Below are positions 44,887 to 54,814 of a stretch of DNA of 64,000 nt, piece after piece (position 1 is the first letter of the stretch; each line of letters begins with the position of its first letter). The notes beneath the pieces were generated by a model. The model was not told where the DNA came from. It made no database searches and was given only the letters and a program-made list of their open reading frames with translations. The position numbers and the translations under genes are program-made. The stretch spans positions 186,001 to 250,000 of the forward strand of contig NC_089465.1 in assembly GCF_029203305.1 (NCBI RefSeq). Reading direction: 5' to 3'. Source of the stretch: Yamadazyma tenuis. Lineage: Eukaryota > Ascomycota > Pichiomycetes > Serinales > Debaryomycetaceae.

Positions 44887-47031
44887 TCAGAGCCTCTGTT
44901 TCAAGCCCGTGGGGATCACATAGTCCGTAGAAAGCTCCCGCAATATCCGTGGAAGATCTTTTCCCAAGCTTGTCAACTCAGCCCTATCGAGGTCTGCAAT
45001 CAACTGCTCGATGATTGCCCGGTTATTCTTCCTCACAAAGTGTCTGAATAAAAAGTAGAATGTATAGAAGTTGGGCCTAACATTGTTCACCTTCTGTTTC
45101 TGGAGTCTGAGGTAGTAGTTCCAGCCAGCTTTCTCGTTCTTGTCCAAGATTGACACAATCATCATGTTCCACGCTTGGGTATCGTTAGCGAATCCCTTCA
45201 AGTACTCGTCGAACAACGATTCGGCTCTGTCCACATCACCAAAGTCCAACTCTCCCTTGATCATAATAGTCATGATGTTGACAGAATTCTGCTTCTTGAG
45301 ATGGTTTCCCTTCTTGAGCCACTCGAAAATGTCCCTCGCTGCTTGGAGGTTGTAATTCTTGATCAACCCGTCCATAATAACCGCATATGTATGCATGTTT
45401 ATGTTGGTGTTGGTCTTCTTAAAAAGCGAAAACATCTCTTCCACGTTGGGTACAAGCCCCCGTTTACGAGTAACCCTAAAGTACAAGTCGGCCACAATCG
45501 TCAACGAAACAACATTTTCGGCAATGTCATGATCTCCCATGAACTTGATGATTCCATTTACGGCATCCAAGTTGTTCTGTTTCGAATAATGATCCAACAA
45601 GGCATTCATGGAGCTGGCTGAAGGTGCGTATGTAGAGTCTTCTCCCATGAACTGCTTCAACTTTTTCTCGGCTTCTTCTACTCGATCGTTCAAAATAAGC
45701 CCCATCAAGTAGCTGCTCTTGGTGACGTGGATCACCGGAACCGAGCTATAGGTCTCCAAGTACTCGTCCACCTTGTCAAACCGGTTCAAGTTGGAAAACG
45801 ATGCAACAATGCTTGCCAACACCCTTGCATCGACGTCAAACCCTTGTTCCACCATGGTGTTGATGAGCTTCTCAACATTCACAGCCAACTCATCCTTCAG
45901 CTCCTGGGTCAACCCCCGTGTGTTGTCGGCATGGCCCATCGACTTGATCATCACATCCCACACGGGCTTGGTCAACTTCAAGTCTTTCTTGATGAGCCCA
46001 TTGAACATTTCGTACACCATATCAAACCGGCCCACCTCATAGAAACTAATCATCAACTTGTGCACCGTCTTGTAGTCCAAGTTCTGCCCCTTCAACAGGT
46101 CATAAAACTGTACCAAGCCTCTTCCATCACGCTTGGCAGCGTAGGCATCCATTCTCTTCAACGACTCGCTGCTGTTAGGATCACTCGATACCGACTGGTA
46201 GTACAACCGGCCCACCAGGGTCTTGAAGTCATCCAATTGGCTACTGGGGCCAAGGAACTTCTCAAGGTTATCATGGACCCTCCATGCGGGCGCCAAGTTA
46301 TCAGCCTGTAACACATTTTTAACATCTTCAAAGCTGAATTTGTAATCTGTTTTCGACCCCAAGAAATAGGAATAGTACGTTAAATCCCGAACCAACGAGT
46401 AGCTGAAGCTGGGGAAATCGTACCGCACGTTCTGGAACGGCTTGTCGATGAGCGCCAGGTCACTGCCGAACGAGTTCTTGGTTTCAAGGTACAGCACCCA
46501 GCATCTCAAGTTGCGGGTGTAGTCCGCAAGCTCCAAATTGTACTTCATCACCTGGCAAAAGTGAATCGCATGCACCACCCGGTGCTCGATCAAGACCTGT
46601 AACACGTTGTCAACCTCTTCACTCGAGGCCTTGCCTTCAATCAAGTTCCGGAGCAATGTGACTCCCAATTTCTGGAAACTGATATAGATGTCAAATGATG
46701 GAATCACATCTGCCACCTGAACCTCTCTCAAGTACGAGATGGCCTCCTCGAATATCTCCACGGACTCCTGCTGGCTGCTGTTTCCGTCAAGGGTTCTCTG
46801 GACCTGGTTTCGGATCTCAAAGAGCTTACGGTGGGTTGGAGGTCTCTTTCTGCCAGTTTGTGGCAGGTTTGCCGATGGGTCTGGAGAAATGGGTGTAGGG
46901 GCCGGGTTCCCAGCGGCACCGGCGTTCACTGTGCTCTGAAGCCGGGTGGCCACTGCCATCCACGGGTGGCGTGAGGCCATAAGGGACGAGGCTCTGAGGA
47001 TATTAGCTCCTACTCGTGATCCTGGCAACAT
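44887..47031 (-). CDS. Mitochondrial pentatricopeptide-repeat protein, CCM1/DMR1-like, 714 aa
   Basis: Organellar RNA-binding protein made of degenerate PPR helical pairs. N-terminal 45 residues are Arg/Ser/Ala-rich without acidic residues (VGANILRASSLMASRHPWMA), a clear mitochondrial presequence, followed by a Pro-rich linker. Repeats are easiest to see in the C-terminal half: KSSYLMGLILNDRVEEAEKK, APSASSMNALLDHYSKQNNL, NMHTYAVIMDGLIKNYNLQA, SVNIMTIMIKGELDFGDVDR and TQAWNMMIVSILDKNEKAGW, each about 35 residues apart. In S. cerevisiae Ccm1/Dmr1 stabilises mitochondrial 15S rRNA and aids intron removal; whether this is its orthologue needs a full comparison. Start at ATG 47029-47031. Confidence 0.8.
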   Translation of the reverse strand: MLPGSRVGANILRASSLMASRHPWMAVATRLQSTVNAGAAGNPAPTPISPDPSANLPQTGRKRPPTHRKLFEIRNQVQRTLDGNSSQQESVEIFEEAISYLREVQVADVIPSFDIYISFQKLGVTLLRNLIEGKASSEEVDNVLQVLIEHRVVHAIHFCQVMKYNLELADYTRNLRCWVLYLETKNSFGSDLALIDKPFQNVRYDFPSFSYSLVRDLTYYSYFLGSKTDYKFSFEDVKNVLQADNLAPAWRVHDNLEKFLGPSSQLDDFKTLVGRLYYQSVSSDPNSSESLKRMDAYAAKRDGRGLVQFYDLLKGQNLDYKTVHKLMISFYEVGRFDMVYEMFNGLIKKDLKLTKPVWDVMIKSMGHADNTRGLTQELKDELAVNVEKLINTMVEQGFDVDARVLASIVASFSNLNRFDKVDEYLETYSSVPVIHVTKSSYLMGLILNDRVEEAEKKLKQFMGEDSTYAPSASSMNALLDHYSKQNNLDAVNGIIKFMGDHDIAENVVSLTIVADLYFRVTRKRGLVPNVEEMFSLFKKTNTNINMHTYAVIMDGLIKNYNLQAARDIFEWLKKGNHLKKQNSVNIMTIMIKGELDFGDVDRAESLFDEYLKGFANDTQAWNMMIVSILDKNEKAGWNYYLRLQKQKVNNVRPNFYTFYFLFRHFVRKNNRAIIEQLIADLDRAELTSLGKDLPRILRELSTDYVIPTGLKQRL

Positions 47032-47496
47032 GAGTTACTGAAAAATTTTTAGTGCGAATTTAGAGATGGAGAGGAAGGTAGAGGTTGATGTAGCGAATGA
47101 TGGTACAAATAGAACATTCACGGGTACAAAACACCCAGGGAGCACAAATTAATGGGTACAAAAACATAAAGGGAGTATAAATCCATAGGGTTCGCAGGGC
47201 GCTCGTGTACTGGCACGAGGGCTTGTTTATCCACTTTCTGGAACCGGCTACTTACCCAAAGAACTTAGTCAGATAGCTTTTCTTCTCATGAAACAGATAA
47301 TCAACTGAGCTGGGTTATAGAAATAGAGTCTCTAGGACTCATTATCATCATAGTAAGCTCTTTAGACAAGTATCCGGTACCAAAAACTGGTGTATAAAGC
47401 ATCTTCTACTTCATCCACGAGTGTGAAAAATCTCTTCTCACCGCCAATGCACTCTTTTATACCCCCGTGCGCGCACGACTGCGCTCCAAAACATCC
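47032..47496. promoter_or_regulatory. Divergent promoter between PPR gene and ERF4
   Basis: 465 bp. It contains two imperfect copies of a roughly 32 bp unit around GGGTACAAAA (about 47120-47185) and GCGCGC at 47469-47474, 23 bp before the ERF4 ATG. Confidence 0.5.
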
Positions 47497-48177
47497 ATGT
47501 CGGTCCCACACCAGCCACCAGAAATTCAACCACACCTCCAGTCAGAGCCCCAGCCGCTCCAGTTCTTCAACTACCACGAGTATCTCGTCAACGACTATGT
47601 GCCCGTCCTGCAATCCGTCAACCCCAAACACCAGGCCATCGTCGTGACCAATTTCCCAAATATCTACGCGGCCCTTGGCTCCACCATGTACAAACACACA
47701 CGAATCGTTCGAATCCCCAGGACCTTCGACACTGTCGACAACCCGGATCTTGTGCCCCAGTTTTCCACTTTGGAACTCGGCAAGGAGCCCGCTGCCATCA
47801 TCAAACACGAAGAAACACACTTTGAAGTCGCAGGCTCCGCAAACGGATCAGCATTTGGCGCAACTTCCCTCACAGTGCTCTCGAACCTTGTGGCACCGGC
47901 CGAGCTCGTTGACATAGTCTCCACCATCAACACACACCTCTACGCCGCCTTCGACCCGTACGGGTACGCCAATGCCATTGAATCGGTGGTTGACATTCTC
48001 ACGGCCACCCTCTACTCCAAAGTATTCAATGGACGGCTCCACACCAAACGGCACCTCCAGAAACTACATGCCTATATCGACCACGTAAACGAAACCCACG
48101 ACACGTTCCATGTGATCCAACCGCGTCTTAATGGATATCTGTCACTTGACATCAGAGTTGCCAATCCACTTGGGTAG
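47497..48177 (+). CDS. ERF4: ERF4-like subunit of the Ras palmitoyltransferase, 226 aa
   Basis: Erf4 (Shr5) is the partner of the DHHC enzyme Erf2; together they palmitoylate Ras on the ER. The Erf4/GOLGA7 domain is recognised by KHTRIVRIPRTFD, VPQFSTLELG, LVDIVSTINTHLYAAFDPYG and the following hydrophobic stretch ANAIESVVDILTATLYSKVF, then LHTKRHLQKLHAYIDHVNET. The Pro-rich N-terminus (HQPPEIQPHLQSEPQP) is variable in the family. The 226 aa length compares with 237 in S. cerevisiae. Start at ATG 47497; a GTG frame further upstream is ignored. PUS4 starts 52 bp after its stop, with the same direction. Confidence 0.85.
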   Translation: MSVPHQPPEIQPHLQSEPQPLQFFNYHEYLVNDYVPVLQSVNPKHQAIVVTNFPNIYAALGSTMYKHTRIVRIPRTFDTVDNPDLVPQFSTLELGKEPAAIIKHEETHFEVAGSANGSAFGATSLTVLSNLVAPAELVDIVSTINTHLYAAFDPYGYANAIESVVDILTATLYSKVFNGRLHTKRHLQKLHAYIDHVNETHDTFHVIQPRLNGYLSLDIRVANPLG

Positions 48178-48229
48178 AATTTCGGTGCGCATCTCATCTG
48201 AAAAGTTGATGAAGATAAAGCCCATCAGA

Positions 48230-49357
48230 ATGCATGGAATATTTGCGATAGACAAGCCATCGGGAATTCTGAGTTCCAGGTGTATTCTGGATCTCCAGCA
48301 CATCTTCACCAATTCGGCGATTTTTCAGGACGATTTGAATGAAATGAAGGATAACGCCATCAAAAACCTCAGCACCGATAAGAGCTGGTCCAAAGAGAGA
48401 ATCAACAAGAAAGTCAGCAAAATCAAAATCAAAATCGGTCACGGTGGAACCTTGGACCCGCTCGCCAGTGGGGTGCTTGTGGTTGGCCTTGGTAGCGGTA
48501 CCAAGCGCTTGCAGCACTACTTGGGTGAATGTAACAAGGTATATGAGACCAAAGCCCTCTTGGGGATTTCCACCACCACTGGCGACTCAGAGGGCGAGAT
48601 CTTGACCCGAAATCAGGTTGACCACATCACTGCTGATACCGTTAAACAGTCGGTGCAAAGATTCATTGGAGATATTAAGCAGACTCCCCCTATTTTTTCT
48701 GCTTTGAAAATGAATGGAAAACCACTCTATGACTACGCCAGAGAAGGGAAACCACTTCCGTTCCCCATAAAAACCAGAGACGTCAAAGTCCCCAACATCT
48801 TCATCCACCCAGACCACCTTCTCCTGCGTGAACATGGATTTGAACCCATCAAAAGCCAGTTGGATGATAATGGTGAACCCAAAGAAAATGCCTTGTTCAA
48901 CAACCCAACTTTGAACGATTCTCCCTTGTACTTTTCATCTCAGTATCTCCAGAAGTGTGAAGATGAAGGCCTCCCCAAGACAGTGGGTCCACCACGTCTC
49001 ACCAAGGAACCCCAAGACCGACTTCCCATGGTACACTTGACGTGCGATGTCAGTTCTGGCACCTATATAAGAAGTCTCATCAGCGACATTGGTAGGGCCA
49101 TGGAAAGCTCTGCTTACATGGTGGAGTTGATCAGGGTCGAACAAAGTGAGTGGAAACTCGGCAAGAATACCTTCAAATTCGAAGATTTCCACCAACCGGA
49201 GTCAGTGTGGGCACCGGTGTTAAAGAGAGTTCTTGAAGAAGGCGACAAGGTCAACGTCAGTGAGTTGATGGACGCAGCTGTCGCAGCAGAATCCATTGCC
49301 CTCGATCCAGATACCGAGGAATCGCAGCGTAAAAGGCCCATAACAGAGGTGGAATAG
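48230..49357 (+). CDS. PUS4: PUS4, tRNA pseudouridine-55 synthase, 375 aa
   Basis: TruB-family enzyme that makes pseudouridine 55 in the T loop of cytosolic and mitochondrial tRNAs. MHGIFAIDKPSGILSS matches the Pus4 N-terminus, so ATG 48230 is chosen over upstream ATGs at 48131 (inside ERF4) and 48209. The catalytic Asp is D76 in KIKIGHGGTLDPLASGVLVV. Other TruB motifs: YLGECNKVYETKALLGISTT, TGDSEGE, GDIKQTPPIFSALKMNGKPL, YDYAREGKPLP and LTCDVSSGTYIRSLISDIGR. Length is near S. cerevisiae Pus4 (403 aa). The next gene begins only 55 bp after its stop. Confidence 0.95.
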   Translation: MHGIFAIDKPSGILSSRCILDLQHIFTNSAIFQDDLNEMKDNAIKNLSTDKSWSKERINKKVSKIKIKIGHGGTLDPLASGVLVVGLGSGTKRLQHYLGECNKVYETKALLGISTTTGDSEGEILTRNQVDHITADTVKQSVQRFIGDIKQTPPIFSALKMNGKPLYDYAREGKPLPFPIKTRDVKVPNIFIHPDHLLLREHGFEPIKSQLDDNGEPKENALFNNPTLNDSPLYFSSQYLQKCEDEGLPKTVGPPRLTKEPQDRLPMVHLTCDVSSGTYIRSLISDIGRAMESSAYMVELIRVEQSEWKLGKNTFKFEDFHQPESVWAPVLKRVLEEGDKVNVSELMDAAVAAESIALDPDTEESQRKRPITEVE

Positions 49358-49412
49358 ATAAGTAGGTATTTAGTGCTCGTTTCTGAGCATTGAATTTTTC
49401 AGTCGACTGTTA

Positions 49413-50438
49413 ATGTATACACATATAAGACACTTCAGATCATCGTCCCGGCTTTGTGATTCCTTCTGGAAAACAGTGGTACACCCCACCACGAGTCTCA
49501 TACCCCATCCACAGTTTGCCCCCAAGTCGGTGATTCTTCTATCCACCCCGTCCAATTTACCGGCTGTTACTCAGCAGGCCATCGAGCTCTATGATTCGAA
49601 AGTTCAAGTGATAGTTGCTGGAATTGACACCATTAAAGGCTCAAGAAATGGTGTAAGTGCCCTCTGGTTGGATTCCCATTTGGACATATCAGGAGTGCTT
49701 TACCAGGAAGCCATGACAAAAAACTGGAAGAAAACCGATTCCAACTTGCAATTGAACTTCTCCAAAAACTCCATACACCTTCCCTTGGCCAACTCGTTGT
49801 TCAGCACCGGCAATTTGATAACCTTGTTCCACTTAGACCCCCGTGGGTCTCCTTTTCATGATAAGCTTCTCAAGCTGATATCAATAAATCTTCCCGATGA
49901 GGTGATACGGCCATCGCTTATCGACATCCAGGACAGATGGACACCACTATTTGATGAGCCCATGTACGTGACAAACTGTATCGGTAACTTGATCAAGAGC
50001 ATCAATAACAAGTCTGCTGCCAAGTTTTTGGAAACCAATCTGAAGTTGATGAGTTTGAAATCCAAAGAAACAGAAGTGTATGTGAAATTAACCCAAACGA
50101 CTAACGGTGAACCGATGGAAAACCGATTTCAAGTCATAGCTGGTGGAGGAGGATGGGGCCCCAAAGCTGACACTATAGTCATTTCTCCTGATGCCAAGGT
50201 AGCCAAAAAGGACCAGGTTGAGTTTTTCATGTTGACTCCAGAAGATAAAACAAGACCTCTACAGATGCAAGATTTTGGTGGATTTGAGTTTGAGTGCAGT
50301 GTACCCGAAACCGATTACACGGTGGATGACGGTGAAGAACAAGTATTTGACTCGTTCGGGTGTGGAAGTGAAGCAGGCTTCAAGCATAACTCTACTAACC
50401 ACAAATCTCCTGGTGAAAGAGTGAGCTTTAGAATCTAA
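49413..50438 (+). CDS. Conserved-looking protein of unknown function, 341 aa, possible mitochondrial presequence
   Basis: I do not recognise this family with confidence. The N-terminus (MYTHIRHFRSSSRLCDSFWK) is Arg/His/Ser-rich without acidic residues and could be a mitochondrial signal. The middle alternates strands and helices: SVILLSTPSNLPAVTQQAIE, VQVIVAGIDTIKGSRNGVSA, and a long Asn/Leu-rich part. A Gly-rich motif, VIAGGGGWGPKADTIVISPD, stands near residue 245 and is the best family handle. Near the C-terminus are FECSVPETDY and FDSFGCGSEAGF. A link to fungal FIST-domain proteins crossed my mind but is not shown. Start at ATG 49413, 55 bp after PUS4. It converges on VTC5 with 24 bp between stops. 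Confidence 0.75.
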   Translation: MYTHIRHFRSSSRLCDSFWKTVVHPTTSLIPHPQFAPKSVILLSTPSNLPAVTQQAIELYDSKVQVIVAGIDTIKGSRNGVSALWLDSHLDISGVLYQEAMTKNWKKTDSNLQLNFSKNSIHLPLANSLFSTGNLITLFHLDPRGSPFHDKLLKLISINLPDEVIRPSLIDIQDRWTPLFDEPMYVTNCIGNLIKSINNKSAAKFLETNLKLMSLKSKETEVYVKLTQTTNGEPMENRFQVIAGGGGWGPKADTIVISPDAKVAKKDQVEFFMLTPEDKTRPLQMQDFGGFEFECSVPETDYTVDDGEEQVFDSFGCGSEAGFKHNSTNHKSPGERVSFRI

Positions 50439-50462
50439 TGTAAATTTAATGTCTATAACCAG

Positions 50463-52850
50463 TTATAAAAAGAAGAGCAATGCACATAGTATAATACACA
50501 AAAGGATCAATGCAAAACTGATCACAATGACCCCGTAGTGTAAACAGGACGGGGCAGAGAATCGTTTGAAAATAAGGTTGAATGCAAGCATGGAGCAGAT
50601 GAACGAGATGATGATGCCAATGGAAAGGATGCCGAAAAACCACATGTTATCGTTCACCTGGAACTGATTGGTTTGTTGGAGTTTCAAGATGCTGAAGGTC
50701 AACCCGAACTCGACACTGGCAATGAAAATGGACGAAAAGCTCAATGTCAAGTAGAAAAATGACAAGATCTTGTCGTGCTCATAGTAATAATGGTTCAAAG
50801 TGGTATAATAGTCGACGCTCTGGTTTGAGTTGGAGTTGACCGATACCGACTGGTAGTCGTTTATGTAGTCATTAGAGCCTCGAAGTGAGGTGGTTTCACC
50901 GACCCGGTTCATTCGAGACTTCAAGTGAATTAGGTTCAACACAAAATTACTGAGGTTGGAATTGGAATTGGATCTTTTGAACCGTGCTTCTGGTTCTTCG
51001 TTCCAGAAAATCCGGAGGCTATCATTGTCTTCATCCTCTATCAAGTCATCGAACTCGTTGGGCCTGCTTTTATCATTGGTGAACACAGACAAGTTGAAGG
51101 AAGAAGACATCGACTGGAGGGAACTGTTCTTCTTGAGGTTGGGGCGCAGGCTATACTGGGACGAAGCCTTTGATGCCTTTGACTGTTTCTGCTTCAGCAA
51201 CTTAGCTTGGTGCTCGAGGTCGTTCAACGACAATTGGTTCTTCAACATTTTGTCGGTGTTATCCTTTAAAATGTATGAGTCAAAGCTCAAGTCGTTGTTG
51301 AAGTTCTCAATGTTCTCAAAGCTTTTGAACAAATTCATGTTGAGCAACTTGGAGAAGTGGTTGTTGATATCCTGAGGCACCACGTTGTAGTACGACGAAA
51401 GCGTATACTGGTAGAGGTTGAAGTTGCGGAAAAGGTTGATGGAATTGTTGTTCTTGATCAACTTCTGGATGGGGTCAGGAAGTTTACCCAAATGGCCTAT
51501 GGAGAACTTGTTCACCAACTGGTTGTCATCCTTTATTTCTGTCAATAGGGTCTTTTCAAACCGCAACAAGTTGGAGTCGTTGGAGTTAAGCTCGAGTAAG
51601 TTGAAGGGGAATTTGTCGAGGTCTGGATCGTCTACGTTGAAGTCCGTGGTGTTGATCTGCCCCACGGCATTGGTGGTACAGATGTCATACCGTAAGTTCA
51701 ACAAGTAGTCGTCCTGAAGCGGCTCACTCAATAATCCCAGATTATCAGGCTGCACCAGCGAATATTTGTCGATGTAGTACCGCAAGGTCTTTGTGTATAC
51801 CTTCACCTTGGGTTTCAAGTTCTTGTTGAGTAACGAATCGATTGTCAACTTGGTCAACGAGTTGACGGTGTGGGTGCGGAAGTACTCTTTAAGTTCCTCT
51901 TCACATTCCTCGTTATTAGAGTTGTGGAGATACTTGAACATCAGATCAATGATGTTGTTGGGAAGGTAGCAATAGCTGAATTTGCGCAACCCGCCAATAT
52001 GACTGATTATCAACGAGTAGGTCTCTCCCAACTCCGAGAGCACATATGACGGTTGACTGGACAAGTTCTCGTCGTTTTGTAAAAAAATAATCGAGTTGGT
52101 CGACTCCTTTTCCGAAAGCCGCTGGAAACTCAAGTAGATGTTCATGTTCAACAAAACCTCATTGAAGTTGCTGGAATCGTCGGGGAGAATGAAGGTCAAC
52201 AGAAAGTTCTTCTTCAAAAGTACGTTGAAGTCAAATTTCAAGTTGGTCAACTTCCCGTCGCCCTCCGAGAACATCGGGTCCTGCTCGAGTTCCTGGTCTT
52301 TGTGGCGGAGCTTATTCATCTCGAATTTGATCAAGTTGATCATATTGGTGAGTCTGAGCGTGAGGTCCACCAAGCTGATGTTCACAAACGATTGACGATC
52401 GCGGTTGAGTACCAACTTCAAGTTGAAGATGATCTTGGAGCTCACGTACGGGTCCGGGTGCTTCTTCAGAAGCTTCTTGAAGATCTTCTTCACGGCTATT
52501 TTCTGGATTAAAATGAACTTGGAGAGTTTCTTGAGGGTGATTGACAAGTCGATGAGACTCAGAACCAACATATCCATCTTTATTAACTTAACATTGGCGC
52601 CATCATCATTTTCCAAAAGGGCATCGAAACTGTTGTCGTAGTGCTCGAGCTTGCGGGAGATGTCTGCGTGTTTGGTCTTTACAAACATGTTGATAACCTC
52701 AAAGTTCAGGAGAAACTTGCGGTTGAGGGACGCGAGACTCACCTGGGATTCAGACACCAAACGGATCTGACTCTTCAAGTCGTTGTAATCGAGGTTATAT
52801 GACTTCCATTCGGGAATCGTCAACTCGATAAGGCTCTTACCAAACTTCAT
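50463..52850 (-). CDS. VTC5: VTC5-like SPX-domain vacuolar transporter chaperone subunit, 795 aa
   Basis: Vtc5 is an accessory subunit that stimulates the vacuolar VTC polyphosphate polymerase. The SPX domain (about residues 1-150) begins MKFGKSLIELTIPEWKSYNL, with the Lys cluster KKIFKKLLKKHPDPYVSSK that binds inositol pyrophosphates in the family. A large central region (about 180-560) is Asn/Leu/Asp-rich and corresponds to the degenerate polymerase-like part. The C-terminus has three membrane helices: ILSFFYLTLSFSSIFIASVE, MWFFGILSIGIIISFICSML and YGVIVISFALILLCIILCAL, the usual VTC membrane domain. Length is near Vtc5 (869 aa). Start at ATG 52848-52850; the GTG codon just upstream is not used. 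Confidence 0.82.
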   Translation of the reverse strand: MKFGKSLIELTIPEWKSYNLDYNDLKSQIRLVSESQVSLASLNRKFLLNFEVINMFVKTKHADISRKLEHYDNSFDALLENDDGANVKLIKMDMLVLSLIDLSITLKKLSKFILIQKIAVKKIFKKLLKKHPDPYVSSKIIFNLKLVLNRDRQSFVNISLVDLTLRLTNMINLIKFEMNKLRHKDQELEQDPMFSEGDGKLTNLKFDFNVLLKKNFLLTFILPDDSSNFNEVLLNMNIYLSFQRLSEKESTNSIIFLQNDENLSSQPSYVLSELGETYSLIISHIGGLRKFSYCYLPNNIIDLMFKYLHNSNNEECEEELKEYFRTHTVNSLTKLTIDSLLNKNLKPKVKVYTKTLRYYIDKYSLVQPDNLGLLSEPLQDDYLLNLRYDICTTNAVGQINTTDFNVDDPDLDKFPFNLLELNSNDSNLLRFEKTLLTEIKDDNQLVNKFSIGHLGKLPDPIQKLIKNNNSINLFRNFNLYQYTLSSYYNVVPQDINNHFSKLLNMNLFKSFENIENFNNDLSFDSYILKDNTDKMLKNQLSLNDLEHQAKLLKQKQSKASKASSQYSLRPNLKKNSSLQSMSSSFNLSVFTNDKSRPNEFDDLIEDEDNDSLRIFWNEEPEARFKRSNSNSNLSNFVLNLIHLKSRMNRVGETTSLRGSNDYINDYQSVSVNSNSNQSVDYYTTLNHYYYEHDKILSFFYLTLSFSSIFIASVEFGLTFSILKLQQTNQFQVNDNMWFFGILSIGIIISFICSMLAFNLIFKRFSAPSCLHYGVIVISFALILLCIILCALLFFL

Positions 52851-52993
52851 CACGACGATGGCTTTGAAGCAGGGGTAAAAATCCTAATTTGCAAGGGAAC
52901 AGGAGAAATTGAGCAGAGAAAATTTCCTGGCGGCTTATCGAAAAGGCGCTTTAGATGATAAGATTGAACCTGAAACGAGAAGGATTAATACCT

Positions 52994-53164
52994 TTAACCG
53001 GTAAAAATAAAAGGGTTGTGGATCTGAGATGTTGAAACCCAAATGTAAGATGGGATGCTGGGAGGAGAGTTTTTTTTTCCTCTGTGCCGGGGCACTTTCT
53101 TCCAGTCTTTAAACGATAAGTCCTCGTGTGAGGGTTTACTATAAGCATTTTGCAAATCTGCCAT
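52994..53164 (-). CDS. Small open frame, 56 aa, uncertain
   Basis: A short frame from ATG 53162-53164 with a plausible start region (MADLQNAYSKPSHEDLSFKD, then Lys/Arg-rich WKKVPRHRGKKN). An ACGCGA word lies about 20 bp upstream, as at many genes here. I recognise no family, and no GTATGT/TACTAAC signals suggest further exons. It sits in the 541 bp VTC5 promoter gap and could equally be chance or a leader frame of VTC5. Confidence 0.25.
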   Translation of the reverse strand: MADLQNAYSKPSHEDLSFKDWKKVPRHRGKKNSPPSIPSYIWVSTSQIHNPFIFTG

Positions 53165-53391
53165 AACAATGCAGGAGTGTGTACGCGAGATTTTTTTTGG
53201 CGCCGTTGCCCAATTCTGACAAAAGGTGGCTATATTACTGCGATTGAGTGTTCCCTGCTGTTGGGTTTCGGGCCCGCTGCCTACAGTCAAAAGCATCAGT
53301 GGTGATGAATCTAGTTTGTCTCTTATGTATTCTAATCTCTATTCAAATATATCTATAGGTTTTCTATGTCTAGTCTTGCCTAGTATTCTGT

Positions 53392-54330
53392 CTATTCTCC
53401 CTTCTCGTACTTGGTTCCCTTAACCACCACCGGAATCATCCCCCCAGTTCCAATCAGAAATGGCCTATGGTTCAACACCAACAACTGGGCCCTAATGGCT
53501 CCCGAATGAGAGGTTATGCTCACCACCTCATCCTCACAATTATTGAAAATATGTTGGAATGCCCGGTTGGTCCGAATCCCATGCTCCTCGATCGTCTCCC
53601 GATAATCTGGTTTCCAGTAAACGTCTTCTTCTTCGAATCCGTCTTCAATTACAAATCCCAAATGTTCGTATTTGGCTGCAATCACCGATCGAGGCGATCT
53701 TTTGTCACAAGTGTGCACACCTATAGTTTCCCGGAAATCCTCCATTATGAGTGGCTTTATGGTTGAAATGTCCACAAACGACTCCCATGTGTTAATGAGA
53801 GTATCAGCACTTCTTCTAAAGGGAGAGCTGAACCACACCGTGGGTAACTTCACACCCTTTTTGACCTGCTCGGCCCACACGTGGGCATTGTCCCGGGCCT
53901 GGCTCACGCCTAGCTCCGTCAACTCGGGGTCTGGACCCCACACGATCTTCCCATCCCCGTTGAGCTCCGACCACTTGCGGTACCATTCCTTGTTTCCATA
54001 CGTACTGTTGGCCAAGTTATGGTATCCTTGCCCATGTCTGGCCAAAAAAAACACCTTGTAGCATTCGTTGGCAGGAGCATTGGAATTAAGCTCGTCAAGC
54101 TTGGCAAACGTCTCTTCCCAGCTCAAAAGACGTCCGAAATCCTCTTTTAAATAATCAAACTTGTATTCGTCGGTGGAATCATCGGACTGCTTAAACATGC
54201 CATCAACCGTCTCAAACTTCCAGTAGCTTTCTAGCGACTTTTCAAAGTCTGTAAGCAACGCTGTGTATTTTTGCTTGGTGTCGGCCTCCAACGAACAGGC
54301 AACTGCGTCAAACTCGTCTGGGATACTCAT
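53392..54330 (-). CDS. PMU1-like histidine phosphatase (phosphoglycerate-mutase fold), 312 aa
   Basis: Histidine-phosphatase-superfamily protein of the fungal Pmu1 group; members act as broad phosphatases rather than true mutases. The phosphorylated His is in the RHG motif KVFFLARHGQGYHNLANSTY (His99). Downstream: GPDPELTELGVSQARDNAHV, WFSSPFRRSADTLINTWESF, the region ETIGVHTCDKRSPRSVI, and the second His in SITSHSGAIRAQLLVL. All four core residues (Arg, His, Arg, His) appear present. Start at ATG 54328-54330 (MSIPDEFDAV); an upstream in-frame TTG is ignored. S. cerevisiae Pmu1 is 295 aa. Confidence 0.85.
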   Translation of the reverse strand: MSIPDEFDAVACSLEADTKQKYTALLTDFEKSLESYWKFETVDGMFKQSDDSTDEYKFDYLKEDFGRLLSWEETFAKLDELNSNAPANECYKVFFLARHGQGYHNLANSTYGNKEWYRKWSELNGDGKIVWGPDPELTELGVSQARDNAHVWAEQVKKGVKLPTVWFSSPFRRSADTLINTWESFVDISTIKPLIMEDFRETIGVHTCDKRSPRSVIAAKYEHLGFVIEDGFEEEDVYWKPDYRETIEEHGIRTNRAFQHIFNNCEDEVVSITSHSGAIRAQLLVLNHRPFLIGTGGMIPVVVKGTKYEKGE

Positions 54331-54814
54331 ATTGTACAATGATTAGTAACGGTGCAATTTTTCCTGAGGTTTGAAAACGTTTGTAAGACACCGCGTTCGT
54401 GCAGCGTCCACGAATGCTAACTCCGACACCTGTAAATAGACACAAATACATGTGCTTAAAATACATATATGGGGTTACAGATGGTCTGGTGGAGGGGCAG
54501 GCTCGGGCGGTTAAATACATCGGCCTCCAGCACCAAACAACCGTTTTCTCCGCTGTATTAGGCCTACATTAGCCCTCTTTCCCCCAAACAAAGCCCACCG
54601 CCTCTTTGTTATCGCTACTATCCAACCACTCATGGTCTACTTCTCACCCGGTCGTACTGCCTCTTCCTATCCATTTCCATCGCCCACACCACTCAAAGCA
54701 AAATCGTGTCCCGCCAAAAATCATGCTCACTGACAAACTCGACGTTCACCAACAATCCTTAAAACAAAAGCACGAATTGACAAAGACCAAATATAGCATA
54801 TATCTCATTCCACA
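54331..54814. promoter_or_regulatory. Divergent promoter between PMU1-like gene and TPD3
   Basis: 484 bp between outward-facing ATGs. C/T-rich stretches near 54600-54680 on the TPD3 side. No coding frame of note and no CGCGC element close to either start. Confidence 0.45.

Noticed and set aside
44748..44930. Aromatic repeat-containing frame
   Set aside because: It is produced by the 15 bp minisatellite, whose period is a multiple of three.
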